From Massilia sp. PAMC28688 (GTDB lineage Bacteria > Pseudomonadota > Gammaproteobacteria > Burkholderiales > Burkholderiaceae_D), in assembly GCF_019443445.1 (NCBI RefSeq), contig NZ_CP080378.1, forward strand, positions 4,216,001-4,280,000: a stretch of 64,000 nucleotides of DNA. Reading direction: 5' to 3'. Position numbers and translations under genes: made by a program. Shown here one piece after another: positions 44,276 to 53,485 of this stretch. How positions within the stretch are numbered: position 1 is the first letter of the stretch; every line of letters starts with the position of its first letter. Below the pieces are notes generated by a model. That model was given only the letters and a program-made list of their open reading frames with translations, was not told the DNA's origin and ran no database searches.

Positions 44276-45568
44276 ATGGCCACCAAAGCAAATCACATCG
44301 CACTTTTCAGTTTCAACACGCCGCAGATGCGGGCCTTTCACCTGACCTGGATGGCCTTTTTCGTCTGCTTCTTTGCCTGGTTCGCCTGCGCGCCTTTGAT
44401 GCCGGTCATTAAAGGCGAATTTGGCCTGACCATGGCGCAGGTGGCCAACATCAATATCGCGGCCGTCGCCATCACCATCCTGATCCGGCTGATCGTGGGA
44501 CCCATGTGCGACCGCTACGGGCCGCGCAAGACCTATACCGCGCTGCTGCTGCTCGGCTCCATCCCTGTGCTGGGCGTGGCCGCGGCCCAGACTTATGAAA
44601 GCTTCCTGTTCTTCCGCCTGGGGATCGGCGCGGTGGGCGCGAGCTTTGTCATCACCCAGTACCATACCTCGGTCATGTTCGGACCCAGGGTGGTCGGCAC
44701 GGCCAATGCGGCCGCTGCCGGCTGGGGCAACGCGGGCGGCGGCGCGGCGCAGGCACTCATGCCATTGTTGCTGGCGGCCGTTGTGATGCTGGGCGTGAGC
44801 GAGACCATGGGCTGGCGCGTGGCGCTGGTGGTGCCCGGCGTGCTGATGATCGTGATGGCGGCGCTGTACTGGACCTTCACCCAGGACTGCCCGGAAGGGA
44901 ACTATGCGCAGCTGCGCGCCGCCGGCGTGCCGCTGGAAGCGGGCAAGAAGGGTGGCTGGGAAAGCTTCAAGGCAGCCAGCGCCAACTACCGCGTGTGGCT
45001 GCTGTTTGTCACTTACGGCGCCTGCTTCGGCATCGAGATCTTCATTCATAACGTGGCGGCGGTCTACTACGTCGACCATTTCGGCCTGTCGCTCAAGTCG
45101 GCCGGGCTGGCGGCCGGCAGCTTTGGCCTGCTGGCGCTGTTTGCCCGGGCGCTGGGCGGCTACCTGTCCGACAGGATGGCGCTGCGCGGCACGCTCAACA
45201 GCCGCGTGACGCTGCTGTTCATCCTCATGATCGGCGAGGGCATTGGCCTGCTGTGGTTTGCCAAGGCCGACACGGTGACCTACGCCGTCATCGCCATGCT
45301 GGTATTCGGCCTGTTCACCCACATGGCTTGCGGCGCAACCTACGCGCTGGTGCCGTTCATCGACAAGAATGCCCTGGGCGGGGTGGCCGGGATCATCGGC
45401 GCCGGCGGCAATGTGGGCGCGGTGGCCGCGGGCTTTCTGATGAAAGGGACGGGCGACATTGCCCAGACCCTGACGATCCTGTCGGGCCTGGTGCTGCTGT
45501 CGGCCCTGTGCGCAATTGCGGTGCGCATGGCACCTCCCGCACCGGCCATGGAAGGAGCGGCGGCATGA
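44276..45568 (+). CDS. narK: NarK/NasA-type nitrate/nitrite MFS transporter
   Basis: A 430-residue major-facilitator protein with twelve membrane helices and the nitrate-porter signature AGWGNAGGG (148-156) plus the loop motif GPMCDRYGPRKT. It brings nitrate into the cytoplasm for assimilation or exchanges it for nitrite. ATG 44276 follows AGGA by seven bases. Its stop overlaps the nirB start (ATGA), so the two are translationally coupled, and it is the first gene after the NasT-controlled leader. Confidence 0.93.
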   Translation: MATKANHIALFSFNTPQMRAFHLTWMAFFVCFFAWFACAPLMPVIKGEFGLTMAQVANINIAAVAITILIRLIVGPMCDRYGPRKTYTALLLLGSIPVLGVAAAQTYESFLFFRLGIGAVGASFVITQYHTSVMFGPRVVGTANAAAAGWGNAGGGAAQALMPLLLAAVVMLGVSETMGWRVALVVPGVLMIVMAALYWTFTQDCPEGNYAQLRAAGVPLEAGKKGGWESFKAASANYRVWLLFVTYGACFGIEIFIHNVAAVYYVDHFGLSLKSAGLAAGSFGLLALFARALGGYLSDRMALRGTLNSRVTLLFILMIGEGIGLLWFAKADTVTYAVIAMLVFGLFTHMACGATYALVPFIDKNALGGVAGIIGAGGNVGAVAAGFLMKGTGDIAQTLTILSGLVLLSALCAIAVRMAPPAPAMEGAAA

Positions 45569-48099
45569 AGATCATCGTGATTGGCCACGGCATGGTGGGC
45601 CACAAGTTCCTGGAGTCGCTGGCGGGACCGGCGGCCTCGCACCTGGAGGTGACGGTGCTGTGCGAAGAGCCGCGCGCGGCCTACGACCGCGTGCATCTGT
45701 CGGAGTTTTTCGCCGGGAAGAGCGCGCAGGACCTGTCGCTGGTGGCGCCGGGCTTTTTTGACCGCGACAATCTGCTCCTCAAGCTCAATGCGCGCGCGGT
45801 GCAGGTTGACCGCACGGCCAGGACCGTCACGGTGGCCAGCGGCGAGGTGCTCGGCTACGACAAGCTGGTGTTTGCCACGGGCTCCTATCCCTTTGTGCCG
45901 CCGCTGCCGGGAAAGGACCGGGCTGACTGCTTCGTGTACCGCACCATCGAGGACCTGGAGGCGATGCAGGAATGCGGCAAGCGCGGCCGGCGCGGGGTGG
46001 TCATTGGTGGCGGCCTGCTGGGCCTTGAATGCGCCAAGGCGCTGCGCGATATGGACCTGGAAACGCACGTGGTGGAATTTGCCCCGCGCCTGATGGCGGT
46101 GCAGGTCGATGATGCCGGCGCGCGCGTGCTGCGCACCCGCATCGAGGAACTGGGCGTGACGGTCCATACCCAGAAAAACACCCTGGAAATCACCGATGGT
46201 GTCGATGGTACGCACCGCATGGTGTTTGCCGACGGCGGCCACCTCGATACCGACATGATCGTGTTCTCGGCCGGCATCCGGCCGCGCGACGACCTGGCCA
46301 GGGCTTGTGGCCTGGTGCTCGGTGCGCGCGGCGGCATCGCGATCGACAACCACTGCCTGACCTCGGACCCGGACGTGTACGCCATCGGCGAATGCGCGCT
46401 GTGGGGCGGCCAGGTATTCGGCCTGGTGGCGCCCGGCTATGACATGGCCCGGGTGGCGGCGCGTCATCTGCTGGGCGAGCACGAGGCGCAGTTCGGCGGC
46501 GCCGACATGAGCACCAAGCTCAAGCTGATGGGCGTGGACGTGGCCAGCATTGGCGACCCGCACGGCAGCACGCCGGGCAGCCGCTGCTACCAGTTCACCG
46601 ATGAGCGGCGCCAGATATACAAGAAGATCGTGGTGTCGGAATGCGGCAAGTACCTGCTGGGCGGCGTGATGGTGGGCGACGCCGGCGATTACGGCACGCT
46701 GCTGCAGATGATGCTCAACAAGATCGCGCTGCCGGATGCGCCGGAGTTTTTGATCCTGCCCCAGAGCGACGGCAAGGCGCGGCCCGCGCTGGGCGTGGAT
46801 GCCTTGCCCGATACGGCGCAGATCTGTTCGTGCAATGACGTCTCCAAGGGCGCCATCTGCGCAGCCGTGTGCGGGGGCGCAAGCACGATCGGCGCGGTGA
46901 AGAGCTGCACCAATGCCGGCACCAGCTGCGGCGGCTGCGTGGCCCTGGTCACGCAGGTGATGAAGGCCGAAATGAAAAAGCAGGGCATGGCGGTCAACAA
47001 CCACCTGTGCGAACACTTTGCCTACTCGCGCCAGGAGATTTTCCATCTGGTGAAGGTAGGGAAGATCAGAACATTCGCGGACCTGCTGGCGCAGCACGGC
47101 ACGGGCCTGGGCTGCGATATCTGCAAGCCGGTGGCAGCGAGTGTGCTGGCCTCGACCTGGAATGACTTCGTGCTCAAGCCCGAACACGCGGGCCTGCAGG
47201 ATTCAAACGACTACTTCCTCGGCAACATCCAGAAGGATGGCACGTATTCGGTGGTGCCGCGCATGCCGGGCGGCGAAGTGACGGCAGACGGCTTGATCGC
47301 AGTGGGGATGGTGGCGAAAAAGTACGGCCTGTACACCAAGATCACCGGCGGCCAGCGGGTGGACCTGTTTGGCGCGCGCGTGGAGCAGCTGCCCCTGATC
47401 TGGGAAGAGCTGATCGCGGCCGGCTTTGAATCCGGCCACGCCTACGGCAAGTCGCTGCGGACCGTGAAGTCGTGCGTCGGCTCGACCTGGTGCCGCTATG
47501 GCGTGGCCGACAGCGTGGGCTTTGCGATCGCGCTGGAGAACCGCTACAAGGGCTTGCGCACGCCGCACAAGATCAAGTTCGGCGTGTCCGGCTGCACGCG
47601 CGAGTGCGCCGAGGCGCAGGGCAAGGATGTGGGCCTGATCGCCACCGAGAAGGGCTGGAACCTGTACGTGTGCGGCAACGGCGGCATGAAGCCGCGCCAC
47701 GCGGAATTGATCGCGTCCGACCTCGATGAGCAAACCGTGGTGCGCTACATCGACCGCTTCCTCATGTTCTACACCCGCACCGCCGACCGCCTGCAGCGCA
47801 CCAGCGTCTGGCGCGACAACCTGGAAGGAGGCCTTGGCTACCTGCAGGACGTGATCATCGCCGACAAGCTTGGCCTGGCCGCGGAACTGGAAGCGGACAT
47901 GGCCCATGTGGTGAGCACCTATGCGTGCGAATGGAAGGCGGCCGTCAGCGATCCCGCCACGCGCCAGCGCTTCCGCCACTTCGTCAACAGTGACCAGAGC
48001 GACCAGAACGTGATGTTCATGCCGGAGCGCGGACAGATCCGTCCCGCGACGGTGGAAGAACGCCGCCGCGTCATCCCCATTGCCATCAAGAGCGCCTGA
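45565..48099 (+). CDS. nirB: Assimilatory nitrite reductase large subunit
   Basis: An 844-residue NADH-dependent sirohaem nitrite reductase subunit, close to E. coli NirB (847). Order: FAD/NAD(P) oxidoreductase fold (1-400), BFD-like [2Fe-2S] domain with C421-x-C423 and C455-x2-C458, then the sirohaem/[4Fe-4S] reductase domains with C637-x5-C643 and C677-x3-C681. AAGGAG lies upstream of ATG 45565. It reduces nitrite to ammonium with NirD in the cytoplasm. No sirohaem synthase gene is in the window. Confidence 0.96.
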   Translation: MKIIVIGHGMVGHKFLESLAGPAASHLEVTVLCEEPRAAYDRVHLSEFFAGKSAQDLSLVAPGFFDRDNLLLKLNARAVQVDRTARTVTVASGEVLGYDKLVFATGSYPFVPPLPGKDRADCFVYRTIEDLEAMQECGKRGRRGVVIGGGLLGLECAKALRDMDLETHVVEFAPRLMAVQVDDAGARVLRTRIEELGVTVHTQKNTLEITDGVDGTHRMVFADGGHLDTDMIVFSAGIRPRDDLARACGLVLGARGGIAIDNHCLTSDPDVYAIGECALWGGQVFGLVAPGYDMARVAARHLLGEHEAQFGGADMSTKLKLMGVDVASIGDPHGSTPGSRCYQFTDERRQIYKKIVVSECGKYLLGGVMVGDAGDYGTLLQMMLNKIALPDAPEFLILPQSDGKARPALGVDALPDTAQICSCNDVSKGAICAAVCGGASTIGAVKSCTNAGTSCGGCVALVTQVMKAEMKKQGMAVNNHLCEHFAYSRQEIFHLVKVGKIRTFADLLAQHGTGLGCDICKPVAASVLASTWNDFVLKPEHAGLQDSNDYFLGNIQKDGTYSVVPRMPGGEVTADGLIAVGMVAKKYGLYTKITGGQRVDLFGARVEQLPLIWEELIAAGFESGHAYGKSLRTVKSCVGSTWCRYGVADSVGFAIALENRYKGLRTPHKIKFGVSGCTRECAEAQGKDVGLIATEKGWNLYVCGNGGMKPRHAELIASDLDEQTVVRYIDRFLMFYTRTADRLQRTSVWRDNLEGGLGYLQDVIIADKLGLAAELEADMAHVVSTYACEWKAAVSDPATRQRFRHFVNSDQSDQNVMFMPERGQIRPATVEERRRVIPIAIKSA

Positions 48100-48110
48100 A
48101 GGAGAAGCTT

Positions 48111-48458
48111 ATGCACCGCGATATTCATTTCGATAGCTGGACCGCTGTTTGCGCGCTTGACGAGATCGTCCCCAATACCGGCGTATGCGCGCTGGTGGCG
48201 GGCCAGCAGGTGGCCGTATTTCACGTGGCCGGGGCCGACAATGCCGTGTTCGCGATCGGGAACTACGATCCCAACAGCGGCGCTTCCGTCATCTCGCGCG
48301 GACTGGTGGGCAACCTCGGTGAACGCATTGTCGTGGCCTCGCCCATCTACAAGCATCACTTTGACCTGGCCACCGGCGAATGCCTGGAGGCGCCCGAGCA
48401 TTCGGTGCCCGCATACCGGGCGCGGATCGAAGCCGGCAAAGTGTGGGTAGGCCTATGA
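48111..48458 (+). CDS. nirD: Nitrite reductase small subunit
   Basis: A 115-residue Rieske-fold subunit without the iron-sulphur ligands, as is normal for NirD. AGGAG lies before ATG 48111. 'AVFAIGNYDPNSGASVISRGLVG' and 'VASPIYKHHFDLATGECLE' match the family. It starts 11 bp after nirB, and its stop overlaps the start of the next gene (ATGA). Confidence 0.94.
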   Translation: MHRDIHFDSWTAVCALDEIVPNTGVCALVAGQQVAVFHVAGADNAVFAIGNYDPNSGASVISRGLVGNLGERIVVASPIYKHHFDLATGECLEAPEHSVPAYRARIEAGKVWVGL

Positions 48459-49717
48459 GAGCGCGCGGCAGCCATGCGGATGCACACGCGGCGCCCGTGC
48501 CGCCGCGCCAGTCGCTGGTAGTGATCGGGAACGGCATGGCCGGCATGCGCACGGTGGAGGAATTGCTGGCGCTGGCGCCGGACCTGTATGACATCACCGT
48601 GTTCGGCGCCGAGCCGCACGGGAACTACAACCGCATCCTGCTCTCGCCGGTGCTGGCCGGCGACAAGAGCATGGCCGACATCATGATACATACCAGGGAG
48701 TGGTATGCCGAAAACGGTATCACATTGCATGCGGGCGACCCGATTGTCCACATCGACCGGCGCCGGCGCCTGGTGCGCGCCAGGTCCGGGCGCGAAGTGT
48801 GGTACGACCGGCTCTTGATGGCAACCGGCTCGAACCCGTTCATCATCCCGGTGCCCGGTCACAAGCTGGCCGGGGTGATTGGTTTTCGCGACATTCATGA
48901 TGTCGATACGATGCTGGCCGCGTCCCGCAGCGGCGGGCGGGCGGTGGTCATTGGCGGCGGGCTGCTTGGGCTGGAAGCGGCCAACGGCCTGCAGCGGCGC
49001 GGCATGCAGGTGACGGTGGTCCACGTGACGGACAGCCTGATGAACATGCAGCTCGATAAACCGGCGGCGCTCCTGCTCAAGCAGACGCTGGAAGCGAAGG
49101 GGCTGCAGTTCATGCTCGACGCGCACACCACGGAGATTGTCGGCAGCGGCCATGTGAGCGGCGTACGCTTCAAGGATGGGCGCGAAATCGGGGCCGATCT
49201 GGTCGTCATGGCCGCGGGCGTGCGGCCCAATATCGCGCTGGCCCAGGAAGCGGGGCTGCACTGCGAACGTGCCATCGTGGTGGACGACACGCTGCAGACT
49301 TTCGATCCGCGCGTGTACGCGGTGGGCGAGTGCGTGCAGCACCGCTGCGCCATTTTTGGCCTGGTGGCGCCAATCTGGGAGCAGGCCAGGGTGTGCGCGG
49401 CCCACCTGGCGCAAAAAGGACACCGCCGCTACGTGCAGGCGGCCACCGCCACCAAGCTCAAGGTGACCGGCGTGGACCTGTATTCTGCCGGTGACTTCAT
49501 TGGCGGCCAGGGCAGCGAAGACCTGGTGCTGCGCGACCCGCGCCGCGGCGTCTACAAGCGCCTGGTGCTCTCCGCCAACCGCATCATCGGCGCGGTGCTG
49601 TATGGCGATGTGCAGGACGGCGCGTGGTATTTCGACCTGATCCAGAACCGCACTGATATTTCAACCATCCGCAGCCGCCTGCTGTTTGGCGAAGCCCTGT
49701 GCAAGGAAGCCGCCTAA
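48455..49717 (+). CDS. FAD/NAD(P)H oxidoreductase, probable electron donor to NasA
   Basis: A 420-residue NirB-N-terminus-like or rubredoxin-reductase-like flavoprotein. Dinucleotide motifs are GNGMAGMRT (near 25) and GGGLLGLEAANGL (near 168), with FAD motif VYAVGEC. It has no BFD, sirohaem or iron-sulphur cysteines, so it is only the NAD(P)H/FAD module. Placed between nirD and nasA with ATGA coupling, it most likely supplies electrons from NADH to nitrate reductase, the role of NasB/NasC in other operons. Confidence 0.85.
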   Translation: MRARGSHADAHAAPVPPRQSLVVIGNGMAGMRTVEELLALAPDLYDITVFGAEPHGNYNRILLSPVLAGDKSMADIMIHTREWYAENGITLHAGDPIVHIDRRRRLVRARSGREVWYDRLLMATGSNPFIIPVPGHKLAGVIGFRDIHDVDTMLAASRSGGRAVVIGGGLLGLEAANGLQRRGMQVTVVHVTDSLMNMQLDKPAALLLKQTLEAKGLQFMLDAHTTEIVGSGHVSGVRFKDGREIGADLVVMAAGVRPNIALAQEAGLHCERAIVVDDTLQTFDPRVYAVGECVQHRCAIFGLVAPIWEQARVCAAHLAQKGHRRYVQAATATKLKVTGVDLYSAGDFIGGQGSEDLVLRDPRRGVYKRLVLSANRIIGAVLYGDVQDGAWYFDLIQNRTDISTIRSRLLFGEALCKEAA

Positions 49718-49726
49718 GCAAGTGCG

Positions 49727-52438
49727 ATGCCGTCAACGAAAGAAAACATGAACCTGGCCCCGATTCCCATGGCTGTGCGCAGCACCTGTCCTTATTGCGG
49801 CGTTGGCTGCGGTGTGACGGCTACCCCGATGCCGGACGGCGCCATTGCCATTGCGGGCGACAGCAGCCATATGGCCAACCGCGGCCGCCTGTGCGTCAAG
49901 GGTGCGGCCCTGGGCGAGACGCTGGGGACGTATGGGCGGCTGCTGCAGCCGCGCGTGCGGGGCGAGGACGGCATGCGGCAGGTGGACTGGGACGAGGCGA
50001 TCGGGCGAGTGGCGACCGGTTTTGCCGAGATCATTGCCGAACACGGGCCGGACGCGGTGGCGCTGTACGTATCCGGCCAGCTGCTGACGGAAGACTACTA
50101 CGTGGCCAACAAGTTCATGAAGGGCTACGTGGGCAGCGCCAACATCGACACCAACTCGCGCCTGTGCATGTCGTCCAGCGTGGCAGGGCACAAGCGCGCC
50201 TTTGGCGGCGACCTGGTGCCGGGATGCTATGACGATTTTGACGAGGCTGACATGATCGTGCTGGTGGGGGCCAACAGCGCATGGTGCCATCCCATCCTGT
50301 TCCAGCGCATCGCGCGGCTCAAGGAGACGCGTCCCGAGGTGAAGATCGTGGTAGTGGACCCGCGCCGCACGGCCACCTGCGAAATCGCGGACCTGCATTT
50401 GCCGGTCAAGCCGGGCACCGACGTATGGCTGTTCAATGGGCTGCTCAGCTACCTGGCGCGCAGCAGCGCCTGCGACGACCTGTTCCTGGCGCAGCACACC
50501 AATGGCGCGGCCGAGGCGATCAAGGCGGCCGATGTCGAACTGCTGGAAGTGGCCAGGCAGTGCCGGCTCGATGCCCATGGCCTGCTTCAGTTCTACCGCC
50601 TGTTCGAGGCCACGGCCAGGGTGGTGACGGCGTTTTCGCAGGGCGTGAACCAGTCGTCGGCCGGCACCGACAAGGTCAACAGCATCATCAACTGCCACCT
50701 CATCACGGGGCGCATCGGCAAACCCGGCATGGGTCCCTTCTCGCTGACCGGGCAACCCAACGCCATGGGCGGGCGTGAAGTGGGCGGGCTGGCCAACATG
50801 CTGGCGGCGCACATGGAGTTGGCCAATCCGTCGCACCGGGACCTGGTGCAGCAGTTCTGGGACTCGCCACGCATGGCCAGCAAGCCAGGCCTGAAAGCGG
50901 TGGATCTGTTCCAGGCCATTGAAGAAGGCAAGGTCAAGGCAGTGTGGATCATCGCGACCAATCCCATGGTGAGTCTGCCGGACGCAAACCAGGTCCAGCG
51001 GGCGCTGGAAAAATGCGAGCTGGTGGTGGTGTCGGACATCGTGGCCAATACCGATACGAGCGCCTTTGCCGACGTGCTGCTGCCGGCACTGGGCTGGGGT
51101 GAAAAGGACGGGACGGTCACCAATTCGGAGCGCTGCATCTCGCGCCAGCGCGCATTCATGCCGGCGCCGGGGCAGGCGCGCGCCGACTGGCGCATCGTGT
51201 GCGATGTGGCGCGGCGCATGGGCTTTGCGGGATTCGATTTCGCGTTCGTGCACGAAGTGTTCGACGAACATGCGCGCCTGTCAGGCCATCGCAATGAAGA
51301 GGGCAGCAAACGGGTATTCAACCTGGCCGGTCTGGCGGGCATGGATGGGCGCCAGTATGACCAGCTCGAACCTGTACAGTGGCCGGTGCTGGCCGGGGGC
51401 GCGGGGACGGCGCGCCTGTTCGGCGACGGCCGCTTCGCCCATGCCGACGGCAAGGCCTGCCTGATTGCCACGGTGCCGCGCGGGCCGCACAACGCGGTAA
51501 CGCCCGAGTTTCCCTTGGCGCTGAACACGGGGCGGGTGCGCGATCAGTGGCATACCATGACGCGCACCGGGCGCGCACCGCGGCTGGCCGACCATACGGC
51601 CGAATCATTCATCGACATGCATCCCCAGGACGCGCTGCGCTATGGCGTGCGCGAAGGGGAGCTGGCCCGCGTGTCGAGCCAGTGGGGCGCGATGGTGGCG
51701 CGGGTACGCCATGGTGGCGGCATCGCGCGCGGGGCCATCTTTGTCCCGATCCACTGGAACGGCCAGACGGCCTCGGATGCGCGCGTGGGCACCCTGGTCA
51801 ATCCGGTGGTCGATCCGGTGTCGGGCGAGCCGGAATTCAAGCACACGCCGGTGAAGGTCGAGCGTTTCGGGGTCACCTGGCATGCGTTCGTGCTCAGCCG
51901 GTCGGAACTGGCGCTGGACGGCGTGGCGCACTGGACGCGGGTGCAAGGGCGCGGCTTTGTGCGCTATGAAATGGCGGGGCGCGGGGCGCTGGCAGATGCC
52001 GGCGCCTGGGCACGCCAATTGCTGGGCGTGACCGATCCGGACGCCGACTGGGTGGATTACCAGGATCGCAGCGATGGCGTGTACCGGGCGGTCCATGTGG
52101 TCGGCGAGCGCATCGAACAGTGCATCTTCCTGTCGCCGCGGCCTGACTTGCCCGGCCGCGCCTGGCTGGCGCAACTGTTTTCGGGTGCCGAACTGACCCA
52201 GGCCGAGCGTGCCGGCATGTTGTCGGGCCGGGCAGCCGGGCTGCGCGCCGACGCCGGTCCCACCGTGTGTTCCTGTTTCGGCGTGGGCCGCACGACGATT
52301 TGCGAGGCCATTGTGGCCAATGACTTGACGACGGTGGCCCAGGTGACGGCCTGCGTCAAGGCAGGCGGCAACTGCGGCTCTTGTGTGCCGGAAATCAAGG
52401 TCATCCTGCTGGAAACCCGGCATAAAGAGACCGCCTAG
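49727..52438 (+). CDS. nasA: Assimilatory nitrate reductase catalytic subunit
   Basis: A 903-residue molybdopterin oxidoreductase. The N-terminal [4Fe-4S] ligands are C21, C24, C28 and C56; the molybdenum-ligand cysteine is probably C147 (NSRLCMSS); the Mo-bisMGD domains and a dinucleotide-binding C-terminal domain follow. An additional BFD-like [2Fe-2S] domain at the end has C848, C850, C883 and C886, as in Klebsiella-type NasA. No twin-arginine signal is seen, so it is cytoplasmic. ATG 49748 is an alternative start. It ends the operon. Confidence 0.95.
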   Translation: MPSTKENMNLAPIPMAVRSTCPYCGVGCGVTATPMPDGAIAIAGDSSHMANRGRLCVKGAALGETLGTYGRLLQPRVRGEDGMRQVDWDEAIGRVATGFAEIIAEHGPDAVALYVSGQLLTEDYYVANKFMKGYVGSANIDTNSRLCMSSSVAGHKRAFGGDLVPGCYDDFDEADMIVLVGANSAWCHPILFQRIARLKETRPEVKIVVVDPRRTATCEIADLHLPVKPGTDVWLFNGLLSYLARSSACDDLFLAQHTNGAAEAIKAADVELLEVARQCRLDAHGLLQFYRLFEATARVVTAFSQGVNQSSAGTDKVNSIINCHLITGRIGKPGMGPFSLTGQPNAMGGREVGGLANMLAAHMELANPSHRDLVQQFWDSPRMASKPGLKAVDLFQAIEEGKVKAVWIIATNPMVSLPDANQVQRALEKCELVVVSDIVANTDTSAFADVLLPALGWGEKDGTVTNSERCISRQRAFMPAPGQARADWRIVCDVARRMGFAGFDFAFVHEVFDEHARLSGHRNEEGSKRVFNLAGLAGMDGRQYDQLEPVQWPVLAGGAGTARLFGDGRFAHADGKACLIATVPRGPHNAVTPEFPLALNTGRVRDQWHTMTRTGRAPRLADHTAESFIDMHPQDALRYGVREGELARVSSQWGAMVARVRHGGGIARGAIFVPIHWNGQTASDARVGTLVNPVVDPVSGEPEFKHTPVKVERFGVTWHAFVLSRSELALDGVAHWTRVQGRGFVRYEMAGRGALADAGAWARQLLGVTDPDADWVDYQDRSDGVYRAVHVVGERIEQCIFLSPRPDLPGRAWLAQLFSGAELTQAERAGMLSGRAAGLRADAGPTVCSCFGVGRTTICEAIVANDLTTVAQVTACVKAGGNCGSCVPEIKVILLETRHKETA

Positions 52439-52448
52439 CGAAACGGCG

Positions 52449-52784
52449 CTAGGCTTTTTTGACGAATTGCGTCTTCAGGCTCATGGCGCCGAAACCATCA
52501 ATCTTGCAGTCAATATCGTGGTCGCCGTCAACGAGCCGGATGTTTTTGACCTTGGTACCCATCTTGACGGTGCCGCCGCCGCCTTTCAGTTTGAGATCCT
52601 TGATCACGGTGACGGTATCACCATCTTGCAGCAGCGTGCCGGAGGCGTCGCGGTAAACCCTGGCCTGGTCGGCTACGGCCGCCTGCGCCTGCCATTCATG
52701 GCCACATTCCGGGCATACAAAATTGCTTCCGTCCTCGTAAGTCAGGCTCGACTGGCATTGCGGACAGGGGGGCAGGGCGCTCAT
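52449..52784 (-). CDS. yjdM: YjdM (PhnA-like) zinc-ribbon protein
   Basis: A 111-residue protein with an N-terminal zinc ribbon ([25 protein letters not shown]) and the C-terminal PhnA-type domain ending in '[19 protein letters not shown]'. It is widely conserved beside unrelated genes; despite the old name, alkylphosphonate use is not established for it. Convergent with nasA across 10 bp. Confidence 0.92.
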   Translation of the reverse strand: MSALPPCPQCQSSLTYEDGSNFVCPECGHEWQAQAAVADQARVYRDASGTLLQDGDTVTVIKDLKLKGGGGTVKMGTKVKNIRLVDGDHDIDCKIDGFGAMSLKTQFVKKA

Positions 52785-52891
52785 GGGGTATCCTTTTACT
52801 AAACGGCCAGTATACCGCCCCGTGCGGGTTTCCTTGCATTGCCGCGGCTGGACAGCGCTGGTGCGCCAGCCACCACAGAAAAGGAGTGACC

Positions 52892-53224
52892 ATGCAAAAC
52901 GCCATCGTGAAAATCTTTGATGTGTACGACCACGCGCAGCAGGCGCGCAACGCCCTCTTGTCGGACGGGTTCCAGGCAGAAGACGTCACGCTGAGCATTG
53001 CCAATGACGAGGCGGGTCCCGTCATCGGCAATTTTACTGTCGGAAATAGCCCGACTGAAAGTGCCGGACATACCTATGACAGCAACTACGCCGATGTCAA
53101 TCAGCCGGGCCAGTGCGTGGTAACGGTGGAAGTGGATGACACCATGCGTGCTTCGCGCGCCGAAATGATCCTGGCGCGCTTCGGTGCGCGCGATGCCGAT
53201 CCCTTTGCCCAGCCGATGCACTAG
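52892..53224 (+). CDS. Small hypothetical protein, possible stress-type
   Basis: A 110-residue protein with a strong AAGGAG before ATG 52892. It begins '[24 protein letters not shown]', resembling the N-terminus of general-stress proteins such as those with a YsnF/DUF1269-like ferredoxin fold, then an acidic loop and '[10 protein letters not shown]' strand. No catalytic motif. It is divergent from yjdM and precedes the 16-bp repeat array. Confidence 0.75.
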   Translation: MQNAIVKIFDVYDHAQQARNALLSDGFQAEDVTLSIANDEAGPVIGNFTVGNSPTESAGHTYDSNYADVNQPGQCVVTVEVDDTMRASRAEMILARFGARDADPFAQPMH

Positions 53225-53275
53225 GATTTGGCCCGCGTGAATTGGCGGCCTGCGCTGGCGCCGGGTCGCTTCTGT

Positions 53276-53433
53276 CGCAATGAGCGTTGGGCGATGCCGG
53301 CGTTGGGCGATGGAAGCATCGCGCGAAGCAAGCACCGCACGATGCAAGCGCCGGTCGATGCAAGCGCTGCACGATGAAAGCGTTGCTACTTGCAAGCCGT
53401 GCGCGATGCAGGTTGCGCGATGTTCGCTTGCGG
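53276..53433. repeat. 16-bp imperfect tandem repeat array
   Basis: About ten units beginning CGATGCAAGCGCYGCR or close variants: 53276, 53292, 53308, 53324, 53340, 53356, 53372, 53388, 53404 (14 bases) and 53418. The period is not a multiple of three and the array lies between two convergent genes. Confidence 0.85.
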
Positions 53434-53485
53434 TCGCCGGTCATCCACGAGCCAACCGCGCGCGTGGAACTGCCAAGCTGGCGCA

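Noticed and set aside
45340..47187. 615-residue open frame opposite nirB
   Set aside because: Antisense shadow; His/Gln/Arg-rich composition typical of the reverse frame of GC-rich genes.
53276..53433. CRISPR array
   Set aside because: Repeats are 16 bp, directly adjacent without unique spacers, and there are no cas genes.
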